Origin: Phoenix dactylifera | Lineage: Eukaryota; Streptophyta; Magnoliopsida; Arecales; Arecaceae | NCBI RefSeq assembly: GCF_009389715.1 | Contig: NC_052399.1 | Location: 13,829,646 to 13,893,645, forward strand | Direction: 5' to 3' | DNA: 64,000 bases | In this document: positions 32,801 to 46,700 of the stretch, in pieces | Position numbering within the stretch: the first letter of the stretch is position 1 | Layout of the letters: every line of letters begins with the position of its first letter | Made by a program: the position numbers and the translations under genes | The notes under the pieces: generated by a model | What the model was told of the DNA's origin: nothing | Databases searched by the model: none | What the model saw: only the letters and a program-made list of their open reading frames with translations

Positions 32801-34200
32801 CAATTTTAACGTAAATTTAATTTAAAAATCAAAAATACATCAAGACTCAAGACCAATATAAAGAACTACTAAGACACTCTATAATTTGTAATGAATCTTG
32901 GTGTTAGTTTTGCTTATTTGAATCCTCCTTTCTACTGCATCACTTCATTTGTGTTTTGCTTTTTTTTTTTCTCCAAAAAATTGAAGAAATTATTTTTAGT
33001 TCTCTGAAAGGACATAGCTTTAACTAATTTCCATTTGATTATCCTAGCACCAAAAAAGGGTTCTTATAGTGATCTTTTTCTTTTACAGTTAAACTTAGAT
33101 ATAGTACATCAAAGAGGCTGTATTAGTATGTTATTTGTTGCCAAAATATGTGCTTCAAATATCTCAAACTTATGTTCTGTTTGAATGCAATTTAGAATCT
33201 AAAAAGTAGTTGTCTATGCATGAAAGTGAATTTATATTATTTAGAACTCATTTGGTCCGTGGAAAGAGAAGCGGACAAAGTGTGGTCGACAAAAAAAATA
33301 GAGAAACACTTTTTGTTTGGTTGGATTTTTCAAAAAAGAGAATTAAGAAAGTAGCATGCTCAAAAAAAGATACTTTTGTTGAGCAGTGATCAAAATCGTA
33401 AATGCATCATTTCTTTCACAAAGTTCTTTTCCTACTTTTAATTTGACAAATTAATGCTTTTAATAGTATTTACATATTCAACTAAAAATGACCATCCTTG
33501 GATATGCTATGAGAGATGATGCTTAATATTGAATTATTGAGATTTACTATCCGACTTAATGGATAATGCTTGCTATTAAATTGTAACGTGGAGTGCCAAG
33601 CATATTCCTTCCTAACTGAAGCCTATCAAGAGGTGGAGCTCACATGATAATAACTCAACTTAATTATCAAATAAAGTATGTTTATAGTCTATCACTCAAA
33701 ATTTCCAATACCATACTCCGTCGTCTTGATTGTGGAGTATCTTTTCATAATTTCAATCGTTTCAATGCGCATGAATAACTGAGGTTTGTATGATTACAAA
33801 AATATTTCTTCAAATATTAAACCACACGTAATCATATTTGGCGCCATACGAAGCATTAATTAACTAGTATTTTCATGCAAAATCATCATAACAAAAAATA
33901 GATTTAAGGGTTGAATTTGACATAAACGATAAATCAAAATACCAACCATCTTTTATCCAATTTCATCATAACAAAGAATAAATTTGAGAGTTGAATTTGA
34001 CATAAACCAAAATGCCAACCATCTTTTATCGGACGAAACTTGCAAGCATCATATATCAGGATTCACATCGAGCAAATCATACTTGCTATATAACATGACA
34101 CAAAGTACAAATCTAAAATTATCCAACTTAAAACAGTTGAAGAAAATGCTAACCACAGCCAAAACATCCAAATATTAATTAAACCTAGCCAGGGCGCAAG
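29865..34200. other. promoter side of the glucanase, then gene-poor AT-rich DNA
   Basis: About 29865-30560 is the GC-richer upstream region and leader of the minus-strand glucanase, with long purine blocks (17 A at about 30136-30152). From 30600 to 34200 I see no gene. An 80-bp direct repeat starts CATCATAACAAA at 33884 and again at 33964. Confidence 0.55.
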
Positions 34201-34219
34201 TTGTATGCTAAATTTTATG

Positions 34220-34244
34220 CCCCCCCCCCCCCCCCCCCCCCCCC
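34220..34244 (+). repeat. run of 25 C
   Basis: An uninterrupted C homopolymer about 560 bp before the start codon of the NAC gene. Similar runs are at 47235-47256 (22 C) and 50680-50696 (17 G) inside the same gene. Confidence 0.9.
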
Positions 34245-34729
34245 AAGTCGTATCTTACAATTAGTCTATTTTTTTTTAAAAAAAAAAAATCATCTCGTTT
34301 ACAAGAGATTACCGATGATCACGAAAATCAGCGGCTGTGATTGGCTGCAGCCTTCGCTAGGGTTGGCAATAATATCTCCTCGCATGGTTAGTTATTGGAT
34401 GTGGACTCGAAAGATCCGTCATGTCGCACGTCATGTCCAAGTCATGGCTATCCTACTCGGGCTACGAGTATTAGAATGCTCTTCAAGAATCCATACTGCC
34501 CGAGTGCCCGTTGCCCCTCCGTCTCGGAAGCTCGAGGGCTCTGTTTCCCTTCTCTCGGCGAAAGCCCTACGCGCGCGCCCCTATCGGCGACCAAGAATGC
34601 GAAGGTACCTCCTTTCCTTCTCCTGTTCTCCTCTCTTCCCTTCGCCCTCTCTATCTCTCTCAAACCCTAATTGTGCGATTCCACCTCTTCTGCTTCTCCT
34701 TTTCCCTCACATTCTTTTCCTCCAGAGGA

Positions 34730-34774
34730 ATGGCTGGCTTCCGATTCCGAGGCGTTGGCGCGAGAAAACCCTAG
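34730..34774 (+). CDS. upstream ORF of the NAC gene (14 codons)
   Basis: ATG at 34730 opens MAGFRFRGVGARKP and stops at TAG 34772-34774, seven bases before the main start at 34782. It lies in the expected leader of the NAC gene. Such a close upstream ORF could lower or regulate translation of the main frame; whether the mRNA starts upstream of it is not shown by the sequence. Confidence 0.4.
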   Translation: MAGFRFRGVGARKP

Positions 34775-34781
34775 CGGGGGA

Positions 34782-37700
34782 ATGGCTTCCGCCATTTCTA
34801 CCGAAGGGTCTACGGATAAGGTCAAGATTAGGGCAGGAGATAAGCGCTGGATGGATGATCTTGACTACATGCCGCTGACCAAACGGCGGCGGTTGCTTCT
34901 CTCGAGCACGTCGTCCCCTCCGTCCCCTTCATTCCCAGCTTCTTCGAAGTAAGATTTTGATTCTCCATTTCAGTTCTCTTTTCGAATTTTCTTTTTCCCC
35001 CCTTTTCCTTGTAATCTTGTTCTTGATACCATTATGTTGCTTGGTGGTAACCCATCTATGGCTAACAGCAGGCCTCCAATAGATATGGCTGTCAAGCGGG
35101 TTTCTCCTGGAGCTTCACAGGTTATCTTGTTTAGCTCTCGTTCTATCTCTCTTCCTCTTACACACTAAATTCTCTTCTTTTTTTTTCAGAAAAAAATACT
35201 TCAATTCTTGTTTGCCAATATGGCAACTAGATTTTGGCTTATCAACAACACGGAGATTGAATGCTATTTTGATATGTGATGTTGGAATTGGCATTTATTA
35301 TGATATATTGGGCATTCTATTTTAGAAGATTATCTGATATTCTTGGATAATGAAATTAACTTTTGAAGTTTGCTCGTTATTAATAGTACATCATGCACAA
35401 GAATATAAGAAAAGATTTTCCCCCCCCCTTTTTTCATGTCAATACGGTGATATCGTATGTAGATGAATAAGAATGCTGAACTTTCTATGGTTTGTCTTGA
35501 TGCTATATAAACTTCGGATGCATTAGCATATTTTTAGGTCCCTAGGTTATCAGATGATACTCAAAGTGTCTGGCATCCTTATTGCAGCCTAGCTTTACTT
35601 TCAGAGCAGGATTTAAAAGACAAGAATGGTAGATTGTTCAAATCTCTGTTGCTGATCCTCTTTTGCATTTTTAAATCGAAATTCTACACAGCCCTTAACC
35701 AAATGAAAGCCCTATTCAGTTTTATCTATGTAGTTATGTATATTGTCTCTAAACAATTTCACACACTCGGCATATTATGAAAAGCCAACTCATTCAAACA
35801 AGTCTCTAAATTAACATTTAAGCATAAACAGTACAGACACAAGCAAGTAAAGGACAATATAATAATAATGCTTCTTGCAATTAAACATAATCATATGAGT
35901 TTTGCAATTTGCGCTGCTCAGATAAATTAGGTTTTAAGGGCCAGAAAAATTATTGATTGTAACACAAGCATTTCAGGTATGCCAAAATGGATATCTGAGG
36001 CATAAAGTATAGCGCCATTGATTCACCTCTAGAATCATAATTGTTTTGGCATTGTTACTTCTGGAATCATATAGTTTCAAGTATTGTATTCTGAGAAGAT
36101 AACTTTAAGATTAACAAGAGAAGGGACAAATTTCTTCAACCCTAACCTGATTTTGAGACCATCATTTTAGATAGAGAATATTTGTAAGCATCATTACTTC
36201 TTATGTTGGTGCTGAGACAAGAGGACTAGAGGGCTAAGAATGCTGTAGACAGAGCGCCAAGTTAAAGTGTATAATCCTGATAGTTCTGTTGACATCCAAC
36301 ATCAAGTGTGGCATGGTGAAACGACATGAGAATTTGTTAATGGATGCAGTTGGATGATTTATGCACCTTGTGCCAGTTGTCCAGGGCATTGAGGTTGTTA
36401 CATGTAGATTTCCATTATGAGTTTGAGTGGGATAAAGGCACTATGTGCCTTTTTATAAGGGCCAACCAAAAACAATCACCAATCACCATGCTAATGGTCA
36501 TTTTTCTCACAGGAGTGAAGGGTTCTTTAGAGTTAATGTTGCACATTTTCTTGACTTTATTGAGAAATTAGATAAAGCTATTAAATTTCCCTTGATCTCA
36601 CATCCACTGGCTGTTGAGAGAAGCTCCTTTTTTTGTTTGTGTGTGTGTATATGCTACAAAGGAGACCGAATATTAAGTTTGTGCTTTTTTGGGTGAATGG
36701 AGCATCTTAGCTACAATTTCTTGCTGGATGACATGTCGTCTTATAACAGAGTAGACATGGTACTGTAAATGGACATGAAGTTTGGAGAAAGGACTGAATT
36801 CTGGAGAGGAGTGAAGCATTGTAGTACTAAAGTAGGGCATGGTCATGCTGGTTATCTTGCTGTCTGATATGGTTCAGAAAAAAACCAGCCTTATCATACA
36901 TGGTGTGGTATGTATCATGCCTGTACTAGTTACCGTAGGAAGTTGACATGACCTGACCCAGTATTGTCTTTTAATGCGAGCATCTAGGTAACTTTGGTGC
37001 CACGAGCGGAAGCAGACTGACATCATTGGCAGTCTTATATTAGTGATACTTATGCACACCAATGTAAAGAGGGCTTTTTGGCAGGCTCTCAAAGCATCAT
37101 ATGGACAAAAAATTCTGACTCGGGTGACTGAAATGAAGCAAGATATGCCATTAACAAATTATATATGTTAGTTATATTCACCCATAACTGGCTTGTCGCA
37201 AGACTTTGCAAATTAGAATAAACCAGATCAAAATATTGCTATAATGTAGCTCCTCTATGTCGACAACCAGCAAATTGCTGGAAAATGATGAAAAATTACA
37301 GATCTTAATTTTTAAACATTGTAATATTGAATAAAATGTTGTTCGAAATGAAGCTGCAATACCAACTAGTAGACTCAGCATTAGAAGCATTGTTACATTT
37401 TCTTAAATATTCGCATTTGGTTTCGAGTACTCCCAATGCTTTTGGAAAAGCATGGTTTTGTTCATTCATTTTGTTCATGTATTTGCGCTGATGAATAATG
37501 GTTTTCATGTGTTTATGGAACTAAGGTTGTTTGTTCATCTTTTTCATGTATTTATGATTTTTACGTTTTTATGGAACTGATGAATAAAGAATAAGATGGA
37601 TGTTTACACTAACAACTTTATAAACACCAGAATATTTGCCAACTTTTAGAACTTCGCTTAAAAAAACTTCTATCCTATAGACAGGACAAACGGCTTCAAA

Positions 37701-40700
37701 AACACATCTATTCCAAAAATACTCCTATCTAAACTTGTCTAAACTAATGATGGATTTGAGGATGTCAGCTAGATTACAGATTTTAGGAGCTGATTGGATT
37801 TTCGGTTGACAAATTAAAACAACTCATGAGCAATTAATGGAGGTCATGGTTGACAACTTCCTTAAAACAGAACACAGGCAACTAAGAGAAGAACCCATGT
37901 TCTCTTACTCTTGTGTTTCTTAAAAGGAGCCCGTGTTGGAGGTCATGGTTGACTTTCAAGCCCGTGTTTCTTTCTATCTAACATACTCCCGCAGCATCTG
38001 GACAGCTTGAGATTCGGGTAGAGGGATCTCGATTTTGATTAGAACCTCCCTAAATCTACTTAAAAAGGCTTGAAAGTCCTCTTCAGGGCCTTTCACTCGC
38101 TCTGGCACATTTTGGCGGAACGTAAACGTTATAGTAGAATCTTTGAGGTAAATTATGTTTAAAAAAAGAAAAATTGAAAAGAACTCTCGTTCTTTTACCA
38201 TCGATCATGCGAAAGTTTACCAACTCGAATGAACTGGCTATTGAACTAGTCTTCCTCTTTTTTTTTCTTGTTTTGTAAGGCGATACAAGATAGGAAGGGG
38301 AGGGGGTTCGGGGGAGGGGAAACCTTCCCTTCGGGGAGGGTTAACTAAATGAAAAGATGCGTAGGCGCTTTCACTTCCTTAAGAAGGTCCCTTTAGGAAT
38401 TGGAGAGTAGGGCGCAGATCATCTTTCTGGTTCACACAACCGGAGTACTGAGACAGATAGTACTGGATGCGGGGCAATAGCAACTGGAAGACGGAACCAT
38501 CGCCTTCGAGCGAAAGCACATTGGAATCCTCCGGGCGAGGGACGTGTTGGGATGTCATTAAGTTTGATGTGTGGGCCGCCATCCGAAACTTCTTTCGATC
38601 GATTTCAGAATTCCGTGTTCCGTTCGCTAGGTTCGTTAGCGAGCTCCTAACTAACCTAGCTCATACACCACTGGGATAAGATCGCATAAGCGTCTCCTAG
38701 CCTAGGGATCGAAGCTTCTGTTTCTATGAGAATCCCGCCCAGATGAAAGATCATACGCTGGCTTGCCGGCCTGCCTTCAGTCTGTATGGTGGGAAACAAC
38801 TAGCTGCTCTTGTAGGAGTTGGCTTTCCATATCACTTCCCTCTCATTTCCCTTGGCTCTGGTGCTATTGACTTAGCTCTTCCATAAAGGGCTGCTAGGGA
38901 ATAGAGTGTGGCACTTTCTTTCGTAATAGAGTTATGCTGGTAGCTCCAGTGCAGCTGCAGCAGGGACCCCGTGCACCTTGACTATAGCTTCGCAGTGACA
39001 ACCTTGATCGAATGTGTAGGATAGGTGGGAGGTGGTGACACACAACGACCAATCCTGAAAGACCACTCTTTCGTCTAAGGATGCCTAACCGCCGCACCGA
39101 TCATTCGGGGGGGGGCGGGACACTGCGAGGTGGGTAGTACTCCAAGATACTGGGACAAATGTTCAGAAAAAGCCTATGCAGTGAATGGAGCACCTTTACA
39201 GATCTATTCAAAGAATAGTAAACCATTACTAATGTTATCACCCAACACTTGCTCGGCTGCCTGCAGAGCAGAACGTCGAGATTCTCGAGTATGCCCTGGC
39301 AGTAGAGCTCGCTGAATTCGAAAAAGAAAAAGGATACTTCGAACCATGTTACGAAGCCAGGACGGATGTGAATCGAGGAGTTAAAGTAAAGCTCAGCTAG
39401 GACAGTTCCTCTCTCCGATGGATGGGCGGGGAATAGCATCTGTTCTGTTAGCTGAGATTGCCTCTTTGAGGAGAGAATGTGAATCTTTGAGAACCCTGGT
39501 GAAAAAAGAGGGCCGGGACAGCTCTTTTCAGAGTGGCTTAAGGCATTGGTTTGCTAAATCGACAAGGGGGACAGACCTCGAACTACAAACTAGTCCTGTG
39601 TGGAAGTGGTCAATTTGCTCTCCCGATAGCCTGACGGGTTTGCCTTATTTTCTTTCTGGGGAATGCGTCGACTCAAAAACGCCGGGACGCTGGCTCCCAC
39701 AGAGGGAAGCCCAACGAATGTCAGATGCAAAGCCCCGCACCTCATTAAGATCATATTGGCATACTCTCATCCGCACCAATATCATCTACAGATATGGGAT
39801 CCCCGCATTTTGTTCTCCATTCAAGAACTAAACCATGGACAAATTCGAATCGAGGATCGGAATCGTACCTTCGGGCAATCTCCGCTCTAGACGGGAAAGG
39901 AATATGCAATAAAAGGCCTTTCTTCAGGTTTCCAATGCCCCGACGGTGGGGCCTTATGGGGAAGGGCCCAGCCCAATAGGGACAGCACACCCCCCACTTG
40001 AAGCGCACCTCTGTATCGACTGAATCACTCGATCTAAGGGTGACGTCGGTGGAACCGGTGAACCACGCGAGCTGGTTAGATGCGTGGGGCAGAGGGCTCG
40101 TAGTACCCCCCTTTTCTTCAAGGCTGATATGGAAAAGGCATTTGCCGGATCTGGGCACATACCTTCTAACATATCTTCTGAGTTATTTCATACTTTTCTT
40201 TTGCATAGGACTGGATCACCCCAATGCACCAATACGGTCTCTTTCTCCATTTTGGTGAATAGGAGAGCTGCTGGAACTTATGAAAAATCCAACAGCTGGA
40301 GACCCGCTCTATCCTTTTTTATTAATTATAGTTTTTTTTGCTACAAACGAGATTGAAGAAGTCCATCGACTTAAAAACCCTTGGTACTTTAAACCAAAGT
40401 CTTGCTATGGACAGAATGTATCTGACATTGGTCATTTTAGCAATCGGAGAAAACGTTTCATCATAGTCTACCCATTGTCCCTTGGCTACCAGACGCGCTT
40501 TGAACCTCTCTATCGTGCCATCTGCCTTATGCTTTACCTTGGAAAGCCATTTGCATCCAACAACTTAATGATCACAGGAAAGTAGGAAACTAAACATCCT
40601 CATAAGAATCCATGTCCTCTGGCTGTTATATTTCCTAAAAAATTAGGAGACCATTATCAAAGGCCAAAAACCGAGTCATCCCAATGCAGCCAAGATGTTA

Positions 40701-43700
40701 TTCTTTTTCCAGTTAAACTTCTTCACACTTATGTATGCCATAGTTCTTGCTGACTCTTGCATCAACTTTGTGTTTCCTTTTGGGGATTTCTTGAGCTTGT
40801 ACATCAACTTGGTGAGTTCTCTGCCCTGCATGAAATTTACTTTTCCTGATCATAATTGGAGCTTTTGATAAGTAATTGAATTCTATATGTTGATTGATAG
40901 ACTGCCTGGGCCCAAAATCTTTGCTTGATTCTCTTATTCTTTCCGACTCCATAGAGTTATACTTATGCTTTTCTGATGAATTCATGTGTCATCTTGCATC
41001 TCAATTTGTGAATGTTCGATTTAATACAAGCAATATTGTTGGCTTGCATCTTGGATTTCAAGTGTTTGATGTAATGCTTGCAATAATTGATATTGGATTG
41101 TAATTTTAATACGAATGCCCCTATAACTTATACTTCTAAACAAAATCAAGTCCCTATCTACTCCTTCCTTGAGCAAATTCTTCTTTTTTGCTCTCTGTTA
41201 TCTTGTCTACCAATGTAGATTCATCTTTGTGGGTTCATCCAATACAGTAGAAAATTATGTTGCATATGGATTCTCTTTTTGAATTTTAATATTTCTTTCC
41301 TTTCTTTTGAAAGCAGTTCAAAAGAGAGTGGCACTATCTCTGAGGCCGTGAAAACATATCTCATTCATATGGACTTGGATTCTAGACTCTTCCTCTTCTT
41401 CATGGCTTTTGACCTATTTTGATTCTTGTTCTTGTGCTTCCCTTTATGTTGACTGTCATTTCTCTTCTTCAAACTGTTGTTAACTTTCATTTCATTGTTA
41501 CATTGTTGTTGCATAATTGATATAACATATCATTTCCAAGTGCTGCTAATATATGTGGTCTTTGATAAATATCTTCTATTTTAGAGGACCTTGTGGGATA
41601 AGAAGATCAACGGACCGATTGAACTGATGTTTTAAGAGACTGGGTGCTCTATTTCCAATCTGTAAATTGCTATTGATCTCAATGTGCTAATTCTTGATTA
41701 TTTTTTTTTTAAATGCATTTTAAGGCAAAGTTTCTGGGTAGTATTTTGTGATGGCATTCTATTTATCAATAAGATCAAAGAACACCTTCCTAAAAGAACT
41801 TGAGCACATTTTCACTTTAGAGACCAATTTTTCAATCCTACAGCTAAGTTTCTCCTGTATTATCATTGACGCATTTTGGAATAAGTTTTTAATGCTCATT
41901 GTTTAAGACTTGTGATAAGTGATTGTTGCAGTCTCATAACAGGCCTCTTTCCATTGTAACCACTAAATGCTGAGGTTGTATCTTTTCTATGCTTAAGATG
42001 CCCTGTGCTAAAGAGAGCCCAACCTGAGCTCTTATCAAACAGGAATTACTCTTTATGGTACCTGATTAGAGACTGAAACCAATGAATATGGATTGTTTAA
42101 GTGGATGTTTAGTGGTTAAACTGTCCACTGTTTTAAGAATAATGTTCAGCATGTCTAATGTGAGGCTTGTTTCAAAAGAGGTTTTTAGCATTGAGCTGTC
42201 TGTAGGAGAAGTTCCTTACATATCTGTTTCACACAGTAATAGGAGATGCAACTAAGATGCATCTACAACATTATGTTTAAAGCAAAGGCACAGTTTATAT
42301 TAGATTATATTGCTGAAAGTCTAATAAAAATGAAAAGAAGAGGATTTTATTTCTATTTTTTGGGAAAGCAGATTTTATTTCTCAGGTTTATAGTTTACTT
42401 ACTTGTGCAATAAAAATTAATATTATTTTGTATTATGTACTATAAAAAGAATTATGATTTTCAAAGTTATGAAGGGCACTCTACGCAAGAAAATAGCTCT
42501 ATAATGTATTATTGTCCTTTGCAGGAGTGGCCAGGGTTACCTAGAGGCATGAAGTTTGATCCATCTGATGAAGATCTACTTTGGCATCTTCGTGCAAAAG
42601 TTGGCAAAGGGGAGGCTGATCCTCATCCTTTAATCAGCGAATTTATTACTTCCCTTGATGAAGATGATGGATTTGGTTACACCCATCCCCAAAAACTACC
42701 TGGTAATTAACTTAAAAATTTGGGTTTGTTCCTGCAAAATATATAATTTCTGCATTTCTTTCAGCTTAAATTGCCAATTAATAGGTGTCAAGAAGGACGG
42801 AAGTGTATCCTACTTCTTTCATAGATCATTCAAGATATATAATACTAAGAATGGAAAGCATTGGATGGTACACAATGATGACTCTGAAGATATCTTTTGG
42901 CAAAAGGTGGGCAAGACTAGACCAGTCATTGTTGATGGGAGTCATCAGGGTTGTAAAAAGATAATGGTTCTCTATGCAAGCATGAACAAAGGCAAGAAAC
43001 CTGAGAAATCCAATTGGGTGCTGTATCAGTATCATCTTGGCACTGGAAATGCTGAGAAGAGGGAGCTAGTTGTTTCTAAAATCTTCTATGAGAATGGGTC
43101 CAGGCAGGATAAAAAGAATGCACAAGAGTTGTCTCTGGAGACTGTAAAAGCTATTGTTGCTGAAGCAGAGCCTCTAGTTGTTGCCGAATTGGTAGGTCCT
43201 GATCCTCAGGAGAGAATCAACATTTAGTCTCAATGTCTCATTACCATGAAAGCATCTGCTTGTGTGTCTATTGCTCTGCCTTTAAACTCTTATATACTCT
43301 AGATTAATTGGATAAATGGGAAAGCTTCATCTAAATATTGTATCAACATAGAAGAAGGAATTAAAAACAAACAAAAGTCCATTGTCAAAGTTAACACTCT
43401 TCTCACACAATAAATTCTGCTGTTATGTGAAATTGATCCTGCAGTTTTCCACTCTTACCTTAGCAAACTTGTTTCTGCCATTCACTAACCGTGACGGAAT
43501 CACAAATGCAGACAACAGGATATCATGAAACCAAATGTAATGAAAATAGGGCTTGTGCTGGGTGGAGAAAGCTTGATAAATATGATAATTGTTCTACTGA
43601 AGATTCAAAGCAAAGAAAAATCAAATCCCAAGTTTTATCAGATGTTCATCAGTCTGTGGAAGGCTTCTTAGCTGGTGGCAAGCTCCATCACGAGCAATTC

Positions 43701-46700
43701 TCTTGTGCAGCTGAATCATGGAGGACCAGATCTTGTATATCTGGTGATGCTCAAGCAAATGTCAAAATTTTGAAAAACAACTTGAAGGTGAGTTAGGCTG
43801 ATCGTATAAATTTTGGCTTTGTCTAAACTTGATTTACAAATATAAAACAGTGTTAAATAATGGAGGTCATTTTCCCCATTTCTTCTTAATTACTGATATT
43901 TATTGATACTGATAGCACTCCTCTCTATATAAATCAAGGAAACATTGAACTCTCTAAAGACAACCCTGATCCGGAGCTTCCAACTTCTTCACTAAGCCAC
44001 CATTACCAAAAGAGCCAAAACCCACCCTGAACTTAACTGTGTTCTTTTTTTTACCCTACACACCTTCCACAGGATCTAATGGACTCCAGCTGCCCCTTTA
44101 TGTTTATCTTTCTCATCAAACAATTCTAGAAGGCATATGAGGTTCAGTGTGTCAAGAAACTATGAAGTCCTGATTCCAGTGCCAATCCTGATGACACACA
44201 AGAAGTGGGGTGAGGCCAATTCCTTTCGTCTAAGTTGTCTGCTTCCAGAAGAATTGGTCATAATAGCCAACTGAATGAAGATCTTCACATTTTCAAGGGC
44301 CAAATGATCTTAAATATTTCAGCCTTTAGCCAAAAACAATCCACCATGATTTAAAATTTAATTGTAAGAGATTATACTGAAGACATGCCTGATGTAGACC
44401 ACATCTGTTGGATCCTCCTACATCCTCTAAGTCTAGAGAATGTTTAGGAGCTTGGTATACTACTCCAGAAAAGATCATCCTCCACAGTCCTTACAATGAG
44501 ATCATTGCACTTTTTCTTCCCCAAGGCAGTCTGAATTGTAACTGAAGCCTCTTGATCCAGCACCAGATCCTAGATATTAGGAAAGAGAATATAAAGAAGC
44601 CCTACTCCCATCCATGCATTATGCATTTAGGGCAACAACTAGCTCTAGCCTTTTGAGCTCTCACCTGGAAGGGGAAACATTCAAAGAAGTCCCACCATTA
44701 GGTGGTCTGTTCTCTCTGTAAAAAGGCTCGGTCAACTTCCCTTCCAACCAAACTCCATAGAGCGAAGGAAGCTCCACAAGTATTTACCTAATAATGATGA
44801 AATAAGATCTACTAAATTTTTTATACAAGATCCCATGAGTTTTAGATTTGTGAACATTTTTCCAATGAACCTGATGCAAAGCACCTGCAGCCTCTCTTCT
44901 TTCCATAAATTACCCTTCTGAACTTATCAATTCTTTTGATTACCCAAGTTGGAGCCTCAAATAGAGATAAATATAAATGGGAAGCAAAAATATGTGAATG
45001 ACATTACCATTTAATGTTGATAATATTCACAAAAGAGAATGCTTAGGGTTATCCCTCCATAGCTAGTATTATTGCTACTTTGGTAGGAGTAAAATGATTC
45101 TATTATCCAACGCCAGCTTGCATCTGGGGCAACCAAGTTTTATTGATACCAAGATTACAATCAGATTCCACAATGGCAATGATTTAAAATGTTCTGCCTA
45201 TCAGTAGTCCTTGATTAGCTCAATACCTTTCATGTCTCTGCTTCCATAAACTCATATTCCATTTTGGTGTGACCTATTGGTGGTTCGTTGTTTCGAGCTG
45301 CTTTATGAGGTACGTACACCTTAACATTGACCTTTCATGACCATCCAATCTGCGACACGAGGCAAGCACAATAAAACAATATTTTTGGTGAAGAGTACAT
45401 AAAATAATTGGAGTTGGTTCGTCATGTTTATATAAAATTGCTTAACAACTAACTTGCCAAGTTTGAGCCTCAGATTCTTAGTTTGGCAAGTACACCAACC
45501 ATAAAAATACTTATAGAAACTGCTTTACCTTCATTTGTATTTGAGCTGCTGTTGAATGCACTCAGGGCTCATATTAGTGCCTTACAGTCCTACTTTTTTG
45601 TATTCTACAATTCTCAAAATCAAAAGAAGTTAAAATGTTTGTTAATTGATGCATAAACTGATGAGACTGGAAAAGAAAATGATAATCTCAATAATTATTC
45701 ACCTTTGTTAGGAGCACTAAGAACTACATACGGATGATCCATTGCCTTCTTCAGGAGGTATACTTTTATCTTTTGGTCACCTTCAACTTATCAATATAAA
45801 TGCATCCTCTCTTGCCAAAGCCGTGACTTGAAAGTTGATAACTGGGGCAAGTCACCAATAAATTTGTAAGGCTAACCAGATTTTCACATCTACGAAAAAC
45901 ACACAGCTATTTTCATTTTTTTCATATTAACTTGTAGTTGGTCTTTCACAAATCTCTCTCTCTCTCTGTTAATTAATACATCCTTCTAGTAGTTACTCAT
46001 TTTTTTGTTATAACTCTCCAATATTTTGTTTTTATTGGGAAATCTATCATTAGGTTCATTTATTTCCTTCAGCTAAATGATGCTGCTTGAGCTGTTTTTA
46101 TGCAGGATATTTCCATGGGTGATTGTGATTTGGTTTCTGAAGGAAACAAAACTTCTGGTCTTGTCGTTTCAAGTGCAATGAATTCTGATTTAGTCAGATC
46201 TTGTTCCCTCAATAGCCAGCATCTCCCAGATGCTAGTAGCTTGGGAGATACTCAAGCATATATAAGCAATTCAAATCTGATAGCTTCCTCTGGATTCAAA
46301 GGTCATACCGCTGAACAAGGAGGGAATGATCTGCTGCAACTATCTAATCTGCCAGATCATAGTCTTGAAATAAAAGTTGAGCATTCTGACTATATTCAAA
46401 CAAATCCTCGAAGGGAGGGTTTAGAGGATGCTGACATGGAAGCGTTTACAAGTGAATATGAAAAGGAGGATCTCGATCATGTTACACTGCTAGAACGTTG
46501 TAACATGCTGTTATCAAGCACTTATTTTGTTTCTGGTGATCTCAGTGGTTCAAGATGCTGTCAAGATTGTAGGGCTTGTACTTTAAAGCCCTGTCCAAAC
46601 AGTGTATTACATGCTCAAGATAGTGGATTTATTTCTAAAAGTGAGGGAGATGGAACCCTGTTGTAAGTGTCCATTTAAATGATCTATGTATATTTATCTT

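Noticed and set aside
38964-39138. Functional rRNA gene
   Set aside because: Only a short part of domain V is present and both flanks are unrelated.
39418-39831. 137-codon open frame in the mitochondrial-type block
   Set aside because: No recognisable domain, and composition is that of noncoding mitochondrial spacer.
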